NCBI GenBank assembly: GCA_041879425.1
Contig: CP090855.1
Coordinates: forward strand, 186,001 to 250,000
Origin: Vibrio pomeroyi
GTDB taxonomy: Bacteria; Pseudomonadota; Gammaproteobacteria; Enterobacterales; Vibrionaceae
Direction: 5' to 3'
DNA: 64,000 nt
Every line of letters begins with the position of its first letter. The stretch's first letter is position 1. The position numbers and the translations under genes are program-made. Positions 42,872 through 51,211 of the stretch are shown here, piece by piece. The notes under the pieces are model-generated. The model was given only the letters and a program-made list of their open reading frames with translations. It searched no databases and was not told where the DNA came from.

Positions 42872-43213
42872 ATGGATTACATCTACTCTTTTATTGATTG
42901 GATTAGCTTACAGATGTCATTCATTACTGACTTCTTTAAAGCTATTCCCCAAATGACGCTAGACCTCTTTTCATACATTCAGATTTTCATGATTAAGATG
43001 AAATTGAAAGCTGAATTGGAGTTTATCAAGCTCTCTTATAACTCGGCTCAAATCCTCTTAAAAGAGATCGGCTTTAACGACATTCTGTCTAAAGCTTTTA
43101 ATGCTTTGCCTGACGAGTTGAGGTTTTATGCGTTTAAGTTTGGCGTCCCTCAAGGCCTTGCTGTCTGGGCTAACTTCTTCACGACCGCTTTAGTGATGAG
43201 GTTATCTAGATAA
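42872..43213 (+). CDS. pVI-like minor coat protein (DUF2523-type)
   Basis: A 113-residue, helix-rich membrane protein with hydrophobic segments near 12-40 and 85-108. It is in the pVI slot directly before Zot and matches the DUF2523-type family found in Vibrio inoviruses. The stop and the zot start overlap (TAATG at 43211-43215). Confidence 0.75.
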   Translation: MDYIYSFIDWISLQMSFITDFFKAIPQMTLDLFSYIQIFMIKMKLKAELEFIKLSYNSAQILLKEIGFNDILSKAFNALPDELRFYAFKFGVPQGLAVWANFFTTALVMRLSR

Positions 43214-44580
43214 TGGCTATCACTATAAGAACAGGCGCTAACGGCTCTTACAAGTCAGCATATACGGCTTACTTTTCTATCTACCAAGCTTTAAAGGCAG
43301 GTAGAACAGTTGTGACTAACATCGAAGGTATGCAGCCTTTATCCGTCATTGAAGAACGGTTTGATATTAAGTTTCCTAGTACCGCTAAACTCTTCCGCGT
43401 TAGCTCTAGGGATGAATCAGGCGTTCACCTTTGGACTCACTTTTTCTGTTGGTGCCCTATTGGTGCGCTAATTGTAATCGATGAGTGTCAGGACATATTC
43501 TCTAAAAACGTGGGTTTTGATATACGCAAAGTTAAGTATAAACCGCTCTCTGACTTCATCACGCAATCACCACAAGACGGTTTATTGCCGAAAGATTATG
43601 AGCGCTTTTTCAACTCTCGTTACACACCTGCGAACATGGACGCATTACAAGATTCAGAGATAGATGATCGTGGAATCGCTGAGTACGATTCTGAAGGAAG
43701 AATTATCTATCCTCATAGCTTTAATGAAGGATTCATGAGGCACCGAAAGTATGATTGGGATATCGAATTGCTTTCACCAGATTGGAAGCAAATCGATTCA
43801 GGAATCAAGGCATGTGCTAACCAGAACTTCTTTCATAAAGGGCGTGACCAGTTCTTTTGGACAAAGCGAAATCCTTATATATGGAAGCATGACAAAGCAG
43901 TAACAACGCCAGCCATTCCTAAGAAAAAGGACGTCAACTTAACCAATCAAAAAATCCCTTTAGACTCTTTCCTGCTCTACAAATCTACGGGGACAGGCAG
44001 CGCCAAACAACAACTCGCCATGAATACGCTTTTTCGTAACCCTAAAGCTATTTTGGTTTTCCTTTTATCCATATTCTGTTTCGGGTACATAATCTATGAC
44101 TTATCCAATCGTTATTTTGAAACTACTGAGACGGTGGAGGAAGCGGGACAAGCAACGCCTTCAGCTCCCGTTCCTAAGCAAAATGAAACACTACCTAGCA
44201 AAAATAGTGAAACTTCTGGGGATGTATCTTCTAGTGGGGATAGCAGTAAAAGCACTGACGAAGATAGCCTTTCTCATGTTCCTATAGCTGAGGTACTTCC
44301 CTTTGAAGGAATCAAGAAAGCGTTTGTTACGGGTGTGAACTTCGCTATCAAAAACGGCACTATAGAGCGACAAGTTAGCATCGAGGTGGAAGCGCTCGAT
44401 GGTTTCTATTCTGTAAACGAAAACTTCCTAAAAGCTTACGACATTACGTACGACCGAATTGATGATTGCTTGTTGAAGCTGAACAGAGGCCAGCTGTCAA
44501 AGTTGATAACATGCAAACCCTACGCAGCTGCGGCGGCCTCTTTGCCAGAAGTGAGTCGAGCAGATGTCAGTCTGTTTTAA
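43213..44580 (+). CDS. zot: Zot-family assembly ATPase (pI-like)
   Basis: A 455-residue inner-membrane morphogenesis protein. The N-terminal P-loop domain has Walker A TGANGSYKSA (residues 7-16) and Walker B ALIVIDECQD (~86-95). A transmembrane helix (~279-296, AILVFLLSIFCFGYIIYDL) is followed by a Ser/Glu-rich linker and a periplasmic C-terminal domain containing two Cys. It drives filament extrusion. The zonula-occludens toxin activity described for CTX Zot should not be assumed. Confidence 0.88.
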   Translation: MAITIRTGANGSYKSAYTAYFSIYQALKAGRTVVTNIEGMQPLSVIEERFDIKFPSTAKLFRVSSRDESGVHLWTHFFCWCPIGALIVIDECQDIFSKNVGFDIRKVKYKPLSDFITQSPQDGLLPKDYERFFNSRYTPANMDALQDSEIDDRGIAEYDSEGRIIYPHSFNEGFMRHRKYDWDIELLSPDWKQIDSGIKACANQNFFHKGRDQFFWTKRNPYIWKHDKAVTTPAIPKKKDVNLTNQKIPLDSFLLYKSTGTGSAKQQLAMNTLFRNPKAILVFLLSIFCFGYIIYDLSNRYFETTETVEEAGQATPSAPVPKQNETLPSKNSETSGDVSSSGDSSKSTDEDSLSHVPIAEVLPFEGIKKAFVTGVNFAIKNGTIERQVSIEVEALDGFYSVNENFLKAYDITYDRIDDCLLKLNRGQLSKLITCKPYAAAAASLPEVSRADVSLF

Positions 44581-44737
44581 CTAGCCCCGCAGGGATAAGA
44601 GAGTGCGAAGCGCGAACGAGGCACCGAGCCACACCGTAGAGGTTATTAGTCCGTATGTCTCGACTGGTGAGTGTTTCTAACTGCCAATGCCAATCTAAGT
44701 AGCACCCGCCCTCACACTGCCAGAATCGCTCTTTAAG

Positions 44738-44764
44738 GCCTTGCCACATCGGTAAGGCTTTTTT
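44738..44764 (+). terminator. Terminator of the phage structural operon
   Basis: GCCTTGCC (44738-44745) pairs with GGTAAGGC (44751-44758, one G-T pair) and T6 follows. It lies about 160 bases past the zot stop. Confidence 0.8.
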
Positions 44765-44883
44765 GTGTTCACTGGCTTTCTTTAAGATCATTTGAGTGTC
44801 GAAAAGGATCTCTTTTCAGTGCTGACGGACAACAAGTGAGGACGACGAAGACTGAGGAGGACGAGCGCGGCGGGAGGAAGCCA

Positions 44884-44907
44884 ACCCCCGTGTTGTATCA
44901 CGGGGGT
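44884..44907. other. Phage intergenic hairpin, candidate packaging or origin element
   Basis: In the 447-base non-coding region 44581-45027 a perfect 9-bp stem (ACCCCCGTG / CACGGGGGT, loop TTGTAT) lacks a T-tract. It is preceded by a purine-rich GA tract at 44836-44880. Filamentous phages keep their origins and packaging hairpin in such gaps. The rest of the gap holds the terminator above and AT-rich sequence before the kinase gene. Confidence 0.5.
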
Positions 44908-45027
44908 AAATTCGACCTATCTATCAACAATCGCTAAACTCAAATACACAATCAATTAATTCATACAGTTAGTTGTGGTAATATCCAATCAAGCACTTAT
45001 AACCTCACTATATCTGGTGACACTATC

Positions 45028-45732
45028 GTGATAGCAATAGAAACAATAACTAGAAAAATGGCACAAGGGAGAACCAACCCATACTTGTGCAAAGGTGATG
45101 ATGGTAAGCAATATGTAGTAAAAGGCAGTAGCGCAACATGCGCTGGACTTGTAAAAGAGTGGATTGTTGCCCATTTAGCAAAAGACTTTGGCTTACCCAT
45201 CCCTGACTTTAAGATTGCTTGGCTTGATCATGACCTTGTTGAGTTTGGGACATTTGGCTTAGAAGCAGGTTATTGTTTCGCGTCACTATACATGCCGAAC
45301 CTCCAAGAAATAACCTACAATCAAGTTAAGGGTGTACATAACCAGTTACTACGAGATTTATTTATTTTTGACTATTGGATAAAAAATAATGACCGGAATC
45401 TAACTAGTAGTGGCGGAAACCCCAACTTTTTCTTAGAGCAACGGACTAGAAACACTTGTGTTGTTGATCATAATTTAGCGTTTGCTGATGACTTTAAAGC
45501 AGAAGAGCATGTAACTGAGCATGTTTGTTGTGATTACTGGGAAGGTTTAGATCTAGTCGATAGAGAAATCTATACACAAAAGTTTCAAGGCGCTCTAGAA
45601 GGTATCGATGCAATCATCGAAAAGATTCCAGATGAGTGGTTAGAGTTGTATTCTAAAGATACTATTCATCGTGAAATTACGTTAGTATTGCAACAATTTC
45701 TAGATGAGCCATTTTGGGAGGACATATCATGA
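45028..45732 (+). CDS. HipA-like kinase
   Basis: A 234-residue protein resembling the short HipA-like kinase family (HipA_2 type). Kinase landmarks are the ATP-lysine in YVVKGS (Lys32), Glu44, the catalytic loop NNDRN (Asp122, Asn124) and the metal-binding Asp147 in VVDHNLAF. It lacks the long N-terminal domain of full-size HipA (~440 aa). The start codon is GTG at 45028. Its stop overlaps the next ATG (ATGA), so it is strictly coupled to the DUF3037 gene. It is cargo in the prophage variable region. A toxin or defence role is plausible but unproven. Confidence 0.75.
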   Translation: MIAIETITRKMAQGRTNPYLCKGDDGKQYVVKGSSATCAGLVKEWIVAHLAKDFGLPIPDFKIAWLDHDLVEFGTFGLEAGYCFASLYMPNLQEITYNQVKGVHNQLLRDLFIFDYWIKNNDRNLTSSGGNPNFFLEQRTRNTCVVDHNLAFADDFKAEEHVTEHVCCDYWEGLDLVDREIYTQKFQGALEGIDAIIEKIPDEWLELYSKDTIHREITLVLQQFLDEPFWEDIS

Positions 45733-46580
45733 AAATAGCATTACAATTCGCGATTGTTCGCTTTATGCCATTCGCAGAAACATCAGAGTTTGCCAATGTT
45801 GGTATCCTTGCGTTTGCTCCAAAAACAGGTTTTGTTAGTTATAAGCTGGCCCCTGCACGCTTTAAAAGAGTTACAGACTTTTTTGATGACCTTGAAGGAC
45901 AGCTTTATAAACAAGCTATAGCTAATTTTGAAGATGAACTTTGCTATGTTCAAAATTACGCGAACAATATTAGCGGACAAGAGCTCGTTGATATAATGCA
46001 AGAAGTAACAAGAACTCGAGAAGGCTTGATGACCTTTGGTGATCTTAGTGTAATGATGGCCGAAGATGCTGAACTTGCCGTAGAGCAGTTATTTGACCGC
46101 TTTATTGGTAGAGATTTCAAAGACACGAAAGAATACCGTGAACAGCAGATGGTTAGAGTATTACGGAAAGAATTGATTAGTAATTTAACTGTTCGTTATA
46201 AAGAGCAAAGTCTTAATACTGGATTCAGCCAATTTAAAATGCCTTTAGTTGCTAAAGAAGCAGATGTGATTAAGGCAATAAAACCTTTGGCATTCGACCA
46301 AAAAACTCCATTAGCACTTGTTGATCATGGAGACCGTTGGATTTCTCGAGTAAAACACTTATTACAAGCTCGCACTGTCCAACAAGATGATTTTTTGTTT
46401 ACGATTGAAGAACCAAGAAGCAAAAAAGATGAGTTTTTAACCGCTTTTGAGACTGTTCACAATGGTATGAAAGAACTCGGTGTTAAGGTTCTTCCTTACA
46501 AGAACAAACAAGATATACTGAAATTTGCAGAGTTCGATGTCGAACATATGATTGATGATTTTCAATTAGTAACAAATTGA
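45729..46580 (+). CDS. DUF3037-like protein, partner of the HipA-like kinase
   Basis: A 283-residue soluble protein. The N-terminal segment (ALQFAIVRFMPFAETSEFANVGILAF) is characteristic of the DUF3037 family. The ATG at 45729 overlaps the kinase stop and has GGGAGGA in front. DUF3037 genes commonly sit beside HipA-like kinase genes, so the protein may be the substrate, regulator or antidote of the kinase; this is inference. No catalytic motif is seen. A terminator follows directly. Confidence 0.75.
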   Translation: MKIALQFAIVRFMPFAETSEFANVGILAFAPKTGFVSYKLAPARFKRVTDFFDDLEGQLYKQAIANFEDELCYVQNYANNISGQELVDIMQEVTRTREGLMTFGDLSVMMAEDAELAVEQLFDRFIGRDFKDTKEYREQQMVRVLRKELISNLTVRYKEQSLNTGFSQFKMPLVAKEADVIKAIKPLAFDQKTPLALVDHGDRWISRVKHLLQARTVQQDDFLFTIEEPRSKKDEFLTAFETVHNGMKELGVKVLPYKNKQDILKFAEFDVEHMIDDFQLVTN

Positions 46581-46586
46581 TCAAAG

Positions 46587-46613
46587 AGGCTACTTAACAG
46601 TAGCCTTTTTTTT
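46587..46613 (+). terminator. Terminator of the kinase/DUF3037 pair
   Basis: AGGCTAC/GTAGCCT stem with a TTAACA loop and T8. Confidence 0.9.
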
Positions 46614-46653
46614 ATCTAACCTTCAAGACTACTCAATTTGATAATTCATAAAT

Positions 46654-46683
46654 TAAAAAAGCCGAACTCAATGAGTCCGGCTT
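46654..46683 (-). terminator. Terminator of the secreted-protein gene
   Basis: Leftward stem AAGCCGGACTC/GAGTTCGGCTT with one mismatch, then T6. It faces the terminator at 46587, so transcripts from the two sides are insulated. Confidence 0.85.
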
Positions 46684-46719
46684 CTTTCTCCTGATATGAG
46701 CAAAAAGGAGGTTCGTCAA

Positions 46720-47331
46720 TTAATGATATTGCGCTCTAACTTCAGCAATTTTCTTACTATATTCCCTTTCAATCCTTCTAATCTCTATATCTCGCTCCCT
46801 CTTAAGCTGCATAATTTCTCGATTTAGCAGAGAGTAAGAATCACTTTGATAAATGAGATCACAACGGCTACTCACTTCGTCAATAGCACGACTCGAACCA
46901 CTCAAATTAAACGCATGTTCGTAAACCTTGCTACCGTACTTAAATGCCCGTAAATGTACATTGCTCCCAGCTTTTAACTCTTTCATTAAGCCTTTACTTG
47001 GTTTCTGAATGAAAACAAATTTGCTGTTTGAGTTAGACATTACGGCTTCTAAGCTATGTACCTTGCCCCTATCAACCCTAAGTTTTACATTTAACTTACT
47101 GTTAGCCCCTGCAATATAACTCCCTGTATCTTTGTTGCCGAATACAACATACATTTCGTTAGATCGTCTTGCAGAATCACACCTAAAACCAAACTGTGCA
47201 TTATCAGAGTAAGTTTTTTGTACATACACCTGTTTATCACTAATGGGGTCAACATAGGAGCTAGGGAAAAATTTTGCGTGAACAGAAACAGAAGTCATTA
47301 AAATTAATGAGAGGAGCATTGAGTTTTTCAT
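46720..47331 (-). CDS. Secreted protein of unknown function in the prophage cargo block
   Basis: A 203-residue protein with a signal peptide (~1-19, MTSVSVHA). The mature part is beta-rich (~20-160) with two Cys (RCDSARR, SRCDLIY) and a highly charged C-terminal helix (~170-203, rich in Arg/Glu/Lys). The ATG at 47331 has AGG upstream; the frame can extend only to a TTG at 47337. No family is recognised. It has its own terminator. Being periplasmic or exported, it could alter the host envelope or exclude other phages; this is speculative. Confidence 0.65.
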   Translation of the reverse strand: MKNSMLLSLILMTSVSVHAKFFPSSYVDPISDKQVYVQKTYSDNAQFGFRCDSARRSNEMYVVFGNKDTGSYIAGANSKLNVKLRVDRGKVHSLEAVMSNSNSKFVFIQKPSKGLMKELKAGSNVHLRAFKYGSKVYEHAFNLSGSSRAIDEVSSRCDLIYQSDSYSLLNREIMQLKRERDIEIRRIEREYSKKIAEVRAQYH

Positions 47332-47527
47332 AAACAATACCTATCCAAGAAAATAAACCCATACTCTACACGAATCCATGGTCATTTTTTAAGACAGTTA
47401 ACATCTTGTAGCGACCAACTCAATTTTACTCATTATTATTGATAATTCTAATAAAATCAGAAGATTAAAGATGAAGAAAATTAGACTCATCTTAGAACTC
47501 AACTGAGTTGTCCATGCTTTTCTAATG

Positions 47528-47881
47528 CTATTTTTTAATATTCGCTATCGCTCTGGCTAATCCAAGTAGATGGGTTGAGGTTTTAATCTCTAATTCAGAT
47601 TGAATTCCCAAGAGCGCAATCCCTGCTAATATTTGTTGTGGCCTCACGACTTGGCCTGTCGGCAACTCCATACTGTCATATAACATTTTGAACTGTTCCC
47701 AATCATCACTTACGCTGAGTTCCCGACCTTTTGCCATACGCATAAGCCTTTTACACTCCGGAGGTATCGGTTTTCCTTCGTCCCAACCCGTGACAGTCCT
47801 CACAGTTTTAAAACACAGTTCAGCGACCTCTTCCTTTGTCATTTGGCACTCTAACTCTCGAAAAATGTAATTCTTACTCAT
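47528..47881 (-). CDS. Phage regulatory protein, DUF3653-like
   Basis: A 117-residue leftward protein with a helix-turn-helix-like segment (TKEEVAELCFKTVRTVTGWD, ~15-34) and a C-terminal part containing LPTGQVVRPQQILAGIALL. It resembles the family I recall as DUF3653, seen next to the att sites of VGJ-type Vibrio phages. The ATG at 47881 is preferred over a TTG at 47917. It lies 67 bases from the right att site. Confidence 0.65.
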   Translation of the reverse strand: MSKNYIFRELECQMTKEEVAELCFKTVRTVTGWDEGKPIPPECKRLMRMAKGRELSVSDDWEQFKMLYDSMELPTGQVVRPQQILAGIALLGIQSELEIKTSTHLLGLARAIANIKK

Positions 47882-47948
47882 TTCGCGATACTTCAATGAT
47901 AAAACCTCTAAATACAAGAGGTTGCACTGAATTTATAAGATATGCACC

Positions 47949-47977
47949 ATTAAACATAATCAGACATAATGCGTAGT
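47949..47977. other. Second XerC/XerD site (right end, 7-bp centre)
   Basis: 29 bp: XerD arm ATTAAACATAA (47949-47959), centre TCAGACA (47960-47966), XerC arm TAATGCGTAGT (47967-47977). It has the same orientation as the left site. A 7-bp centre is what I recall for VGJ-type attP, unlike the 6 bp of dif. It bounds the prophage on the right. Confidence 0.75.
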
Positions 47978-48327
47978 GTTGGGCATTAAAATCTGAGACT
48001 ATTCAGCACCTTAGCCCTTACGGATTTTGCACACAACGCCGGATTAAGTCCTTCATGTTGTGGGTTTTATGGATTTTCTCTGTCTATTTAAACGCGTTGA
48101 CATGGCCAACGTCTACATCGTTCTAGACAGCAACTTTATAACAAGAACTTTTGTTCTGCCTGATTCAACTCATCACTACTTCTATTTACACCAATGATTA
48201 GAGGTACTGTGTGTCAATCTTGTGTGTATCGCTGTTCGTTTCGCTTCAGATTTCACACACACGAGCATGTTTTGAATCAACTCCACACGCTGAATTGTGT
48301 TTAGAGTTACCTGCCAATTCAGACTCG

Positions 48328-48669
48328 TTAGGAATTTCGTACGCTTACACAGTTCTCGAGAAAACTCTCATCATCCAGCAAGTACAATAAATCTTGAGCT
48401 GTATTTTCGAAAACTTCTTGGATTACACCTTCAATACCATATTCATGAAAAGACCTCGATTTATCCAAATAAATTGCGCTATCAGAAAAATCGATACATC
48501 CAGCAGCGGCGAATCCTGCCAGTTTAAATGCCTCATCAAAAGTTATTGGAGTGCCAAGCTTATACGACAATCGATTTCTAATGTTATTCACACCGCGTAG
48601 AAATTCCGTTCTGTTCTGAGCAATAGTCCTCTGCTTCCGTTCTTGTAGAAAAGTGACACTGCAACGCAA
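48328..48669 (-). CDS. Possible hypothetical protein (113 aa)
   Basis: This frame in the otherwise gene-free stretch 47978-49036 starts at TTG. It encodes a plausible globular protein (FDEAFKLAGFAAAGCIDFSD near residue 44, acidic C-terminal half). No ribosome site or family is recognised, so it may be spurious. The remainder of the stretch shows no convincing gene. A shorter overlapping frame (48588-48779) is judged noise. Confidence 0.3.
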   Translation of the reverse strand: MRCSVTFLQERKQRTIAQNRTEFLRGVNNIRNRLSYKLGTPITFDEAFKLAGFAAAGCIDFSDSAIYLDKSRSFHEYGIEGVIQEVFENTAQDLLYLLDDESFLENCVSVRNS

Positions 48670-49036
48670 ATGTACTCGAGAATTATAAGTATTATGACTG
48701 AACGTCCATTACATCGGGGCAAATTTGACTCCATAACCGCTCTCTTAGTTCTGTACGCAACAAAACATGCACCTCCCATTTAACTGTGTATTTATACAGA
48801 TAAATTATTAACCCCGTAAAAACCGTACTTATTGATTAAATATCAAGCAAAAACAATATACGAGGGTGTTTTGATCTCATTATGAGTTTAATAAGTCTGT
48901 TTCCTGTATAAAAGTCGGCTGTTTCTTCGTTTTTGGATGCTACGATTCCACAACACCGCTATTCAAAAGTAATCTTTGGTTGCGCCAAAATAAGGCATCG
49001 CGCATAATCACACAGTCACGCGTACGGATTAATATT

Positions 49037-50305
49037 ATGAGCGATAAAGCTTTCAGACAACTCAACATATTCCTTTCTGTTTTTTGCCTGGCAGTCACCC
49101 TGCTGTCGTTGATCTCTTTTCGTACGATCATGGATAAGAACTACATCATCACACCAGACAGATACCCGACCCTTGTTAACACTGACAGAGACCATGATGG
49201 TGGCACTATAGGCTCACTGTACAAGTCAAAAGATGAGGTTGAGTTACAGTGTGACTTTAAGCGAACTTATAGCGCTCCATTCTGCGAGATTGAATTCGTA
49301 ATATCGACAGAGGGCAAAGGGCTCGATCTCTCTAACTATGATTCAGTCACTATCAACATGGATTACCAAGGCCAAGAGAACCCTAGATTTCGCTTCTACA
49401 TTCGTAACTACGATGAGAACTACAGCGTTCAAGGGGACGCGATGTCTAACAAGTTCAATCGCTTAGATTTCTCGTTACCCGATATAGGCAACATCGATTT
49501 AGATTACTTCAATGTTTCGCTTTGGTGGATTGACTATTACAACCACCCTATTACTAATAGCGCGGTAGACATTACCAATGCCGTGTCCGTTGAGCTTGGA
49601 CTTGGCGCTAGCACACTTGACGGTCACCATAAGCTCACGGTGAAAAGTATTGTATTCCATGGCAAGACGATGGACCGTGTTGTGCTAGGAAAGATGTTGA
49701 TCGGATTATGGGTGATGTACGCGCTCTACTACATATCTTGTGCTTTATACATCGCCAAGCGAGCGAAAAACGTTGCGGCAGAACAAAGGCATTTGTTAAC
49801 CCAAGAGATCGAAGAGTTAAAGGTAAAGGCAACAACCGACCCTTTAACTGGCTGCAGAAACAGAACAGAAGCGTTGGATACTTTCTATGATTTTGAACGT
49901 CTTGCGCAACAAGGTAAGTCGATTCATATCGCTCTATTCGACCTAGACCATTTCAAGCAAGTAAACGACCAATACGGCCATGAAGTGGGTGATCAGGTTC
50001 TGATTCAGTTTGTCTCTACAGCAACCGATAGCCTCGGAGAGCACTACTTATTGTATCGTTGGGGTGGTGAGGAGTTTTTACTTGTCTGCATCGATCAAAG
50101 AACGCTACAGTGTAACGAAAGTATCACTAGTCTCTATGATGCTCTTGAGCAAAGTTATTGGCCATTTAAACTTGCGATCACTGTATCTGCTGGATTTACA
50201 CAACTGACACAGAATGAATCAATTCGTTCTGCCATTAAACGCGCAGATCAGGCGCTCTATCAAGCCAAGGACAACGGACGAAACCAGGTCGTTACGTCTT
50301 ATTAA
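49037..50305 (+). CDS. Membrane diguanylate cyclase with periplasmic sensor domain
   Basis: A 422-residue protein. A transmembrane helix (~8-30) is followed by a periplasmic beta-rich domain (~35-205, resembling carbohydrate-binding folds), a second helix (~220-240), a short coiled coil, and a GGDEF domain (~265-420) with an intact active site (RWGGEEFLLV). Active c-di-GMP synthesis is expected. The ATG at 49037 is chosen; the upstream TTG at 48980 would place a polar segment before the first helix. It lies between the prophage right end and the vxr operon. Confidence 0.8.
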   Translation: MSDKAFRQLNIFLSVFCLAVTLLSLISFRTIMDKNYIITPDRYPTLVNTDRDHDGGTIGSLYKSKDEVELQCDFKRTYSAPFCEIEFVISTEGKGLDLSNYDSVTINMDYQGQENPRFRFYIRNYDENYSVQGDAMSNKFNRLDFSLPDIGNIDLDYFNVSLWWIDYYNHPITNSAVDITNAVSVELGLGASTLDGHHKLTVKSIVFHGKTMDRVVLGKMLIGLWVMYALYYISCALYIAKRAKNVAAEQRHLLTQEIEELKVKATTDPLTGCRNRTEALDTFYDFERLAQQGKSIHIALFDLDHFKQVNDQYGHEVGDQVLIQFVSTATDSLGEHYLLYRWGGEEFLLVCIDQRTLQCNESITSLYDALEQSYWPFKLAITVSAGFTQLTQNESIRSAIKRADQALYQAKDNGRNQVVTSY

Positions 50306-50849
50306 GGTTCGTGAGACTACAGCTAAAGCTATACAACACTCAATTAACGCTCTGTCGCTATCTGTATCGTATAGTAGCCAATAGATTCTCAACACCTGAT
50401 AAACGAAGTCACAAATAAGCTTTGCTGACTCGACATAGCTACTCCGATCGACTCACACCTTTATACTCCCTCTTCTTACCCTGAATAACGCGACAGTACG
50501 ACTCTCAGGGTGATTGTATCCTCCCAGATCACAGCCCTATTAAGAGCTTCTTTGCGTCTCTATGTTCCTAAATATCTATTCTTAAATTCGCATATTTGAC
50601 CAACTAAGATTGGCTGAAGCCGAGTTAAATCGATCCCGCTATCGGTATTAATCAGTTCGGTTACTACTTATTTAGCTCTGTTCTTAGTTCAAATGCCAAT
50701 CATCTATTCGCGCACATTCTCCTGATCATATGCTTTCAAAATCGAAGTCACAGCGTCACCAGACTGATAAAACGCCATATTTTTAACCACTTAGACATGG
50801 TGACATAAATTCTGACACCTAAAATGATAGTTGTTTTACTTTCAGATCT

Positions 50850-50870
50850 ATTTGTAATTAAATTACAAAT
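50850..50870. promoter_or_regulatory. Perfect AT-rich palindrome in a 750-base gene-free region
   Basis: ATTTGTAATT and AATTACAAAT flank a single A: a perfect 10-bp inverted repeat with a 1-base centre. It is the only clear structure seen in the gene-free interval 50306-51034 between the diguanylate cyclase and the end of the vxr operon. It may be a dimeric regulator operator. No gene start is nearby, so its target is unclear. Confidence 0.45.
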
Positions 50871-51034
50871 AGTAAGCAAGGCAAACCAACAAAGTGGATT
50901 ACTCTGACGTAACTAACTGAATAAGCTCAATTTAAGCGTTTTGGACAGGTCGGGACTTAGGGTGAATAGAGTATTGGTATGAACGAGATAATATACTAGA
51001 GGGTAATATATTTAGTTATGGTGCACTAGATAGG

Positions 51035-51058
51035 TAAAAAAGAAGGGCTGATGCCCTA
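51035..51058 (-). terminator. Terminator of the vxr operon
   Basis: Leftward stem AGGGC/GCCCT with an ATCA loop, then TCTTTTTT. It begins within the stop codon of the YoaH-like gene. Confidence 0.75.
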
Positions 51059-51208
51059 CTCTTCTTTATTACTCATTTCTTCACGAATTTGCTCAGCAAC
51101 GATTTTGATAGCTTGTGCTGTGCTGACGCCCTGAGTCATCATTTCTTGAATTCGTTCAACAGCTTTCTGTTGTTCTTCGTGAGAAAGGGTTGGTAAGTCG
51201 TTTAGCAT
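51056..51208 (-). CDS. vxrE: UPF0181 / YoaH-family small protein (probable VxrE)
   Basis: A 50-residue protein starting MLNDLPTLSHEEQQKAVE and continuing with IQEMMTQGVSTAQAI, clearly homologous to E. coli YoaH (UPF0181). It is the last gene of the operon after the TraF-like barrel gene. In V. cholerae the fifth vxr gene is a small protein at this place, so vxrE is assigned from synteny. Its AGGAG ribosome site is in the 3' arm of a hairpin. The function is unknown. Confidence 0.75.
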   Translation of the reverse strand: MLNDLPTLSHEEQQKAVERIQEMMTQGVSTAQAIKIVAEQIREEMSNKEE

Positions 51209-51211
51209 GCT

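Larger units (their letters stand above)
38059..47977. mobile_element. Integrated filamentous phage (inovirus, Vf33/VGJ-like) at a dif site
   Basis: A 9.9-kb element bounded by two XerC/XerD sites in the same orientation. It has inovirus gene order: regulator (-), two small early genes, replication initiator, DUF1293-like ssDNA-binding candidate, small membrane proteins, major coat, minor coat, pIII-like adhesin, DUF2523-type pVI and Zot/pI. A cargo block (HipA-like kinase, DUF3037, secreted protein, DUF3653-like regulator) follows, corresponding to the variable distinctive region of Vf-type phages. No integrase or transposase is inside, consistent with host XerCD integration. All structural genes look intact, so it may be active. 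Confidence 0.85.

Noticed and set aside
43213..44580. Zot as an enterotoxin
   Set aside because: Its position and P-loop/membrane layout fit the pI morphogenesis role; nothing here supports toxin activity.
44567..44791. 74-codon leftward ORF after zot
   Set aside because: It contains the operon terminator hairpin, has no ribosome site and overlaps the zot end; treated as chance frame in the phage intergenic region.
48001..48070. Possible integron attC-like sequence (ACAACGCCGG and TTAGCCC-type words)
   Set aside because: No paired R'/L' boxes with proper symmetry or core GTTRRRY spacing, and no cassette array nearby.
48588..48779. 63-codon leftward ORF
   Set aside because: Overlaps another doubtful frame, low-complexity start and no ribosome site.
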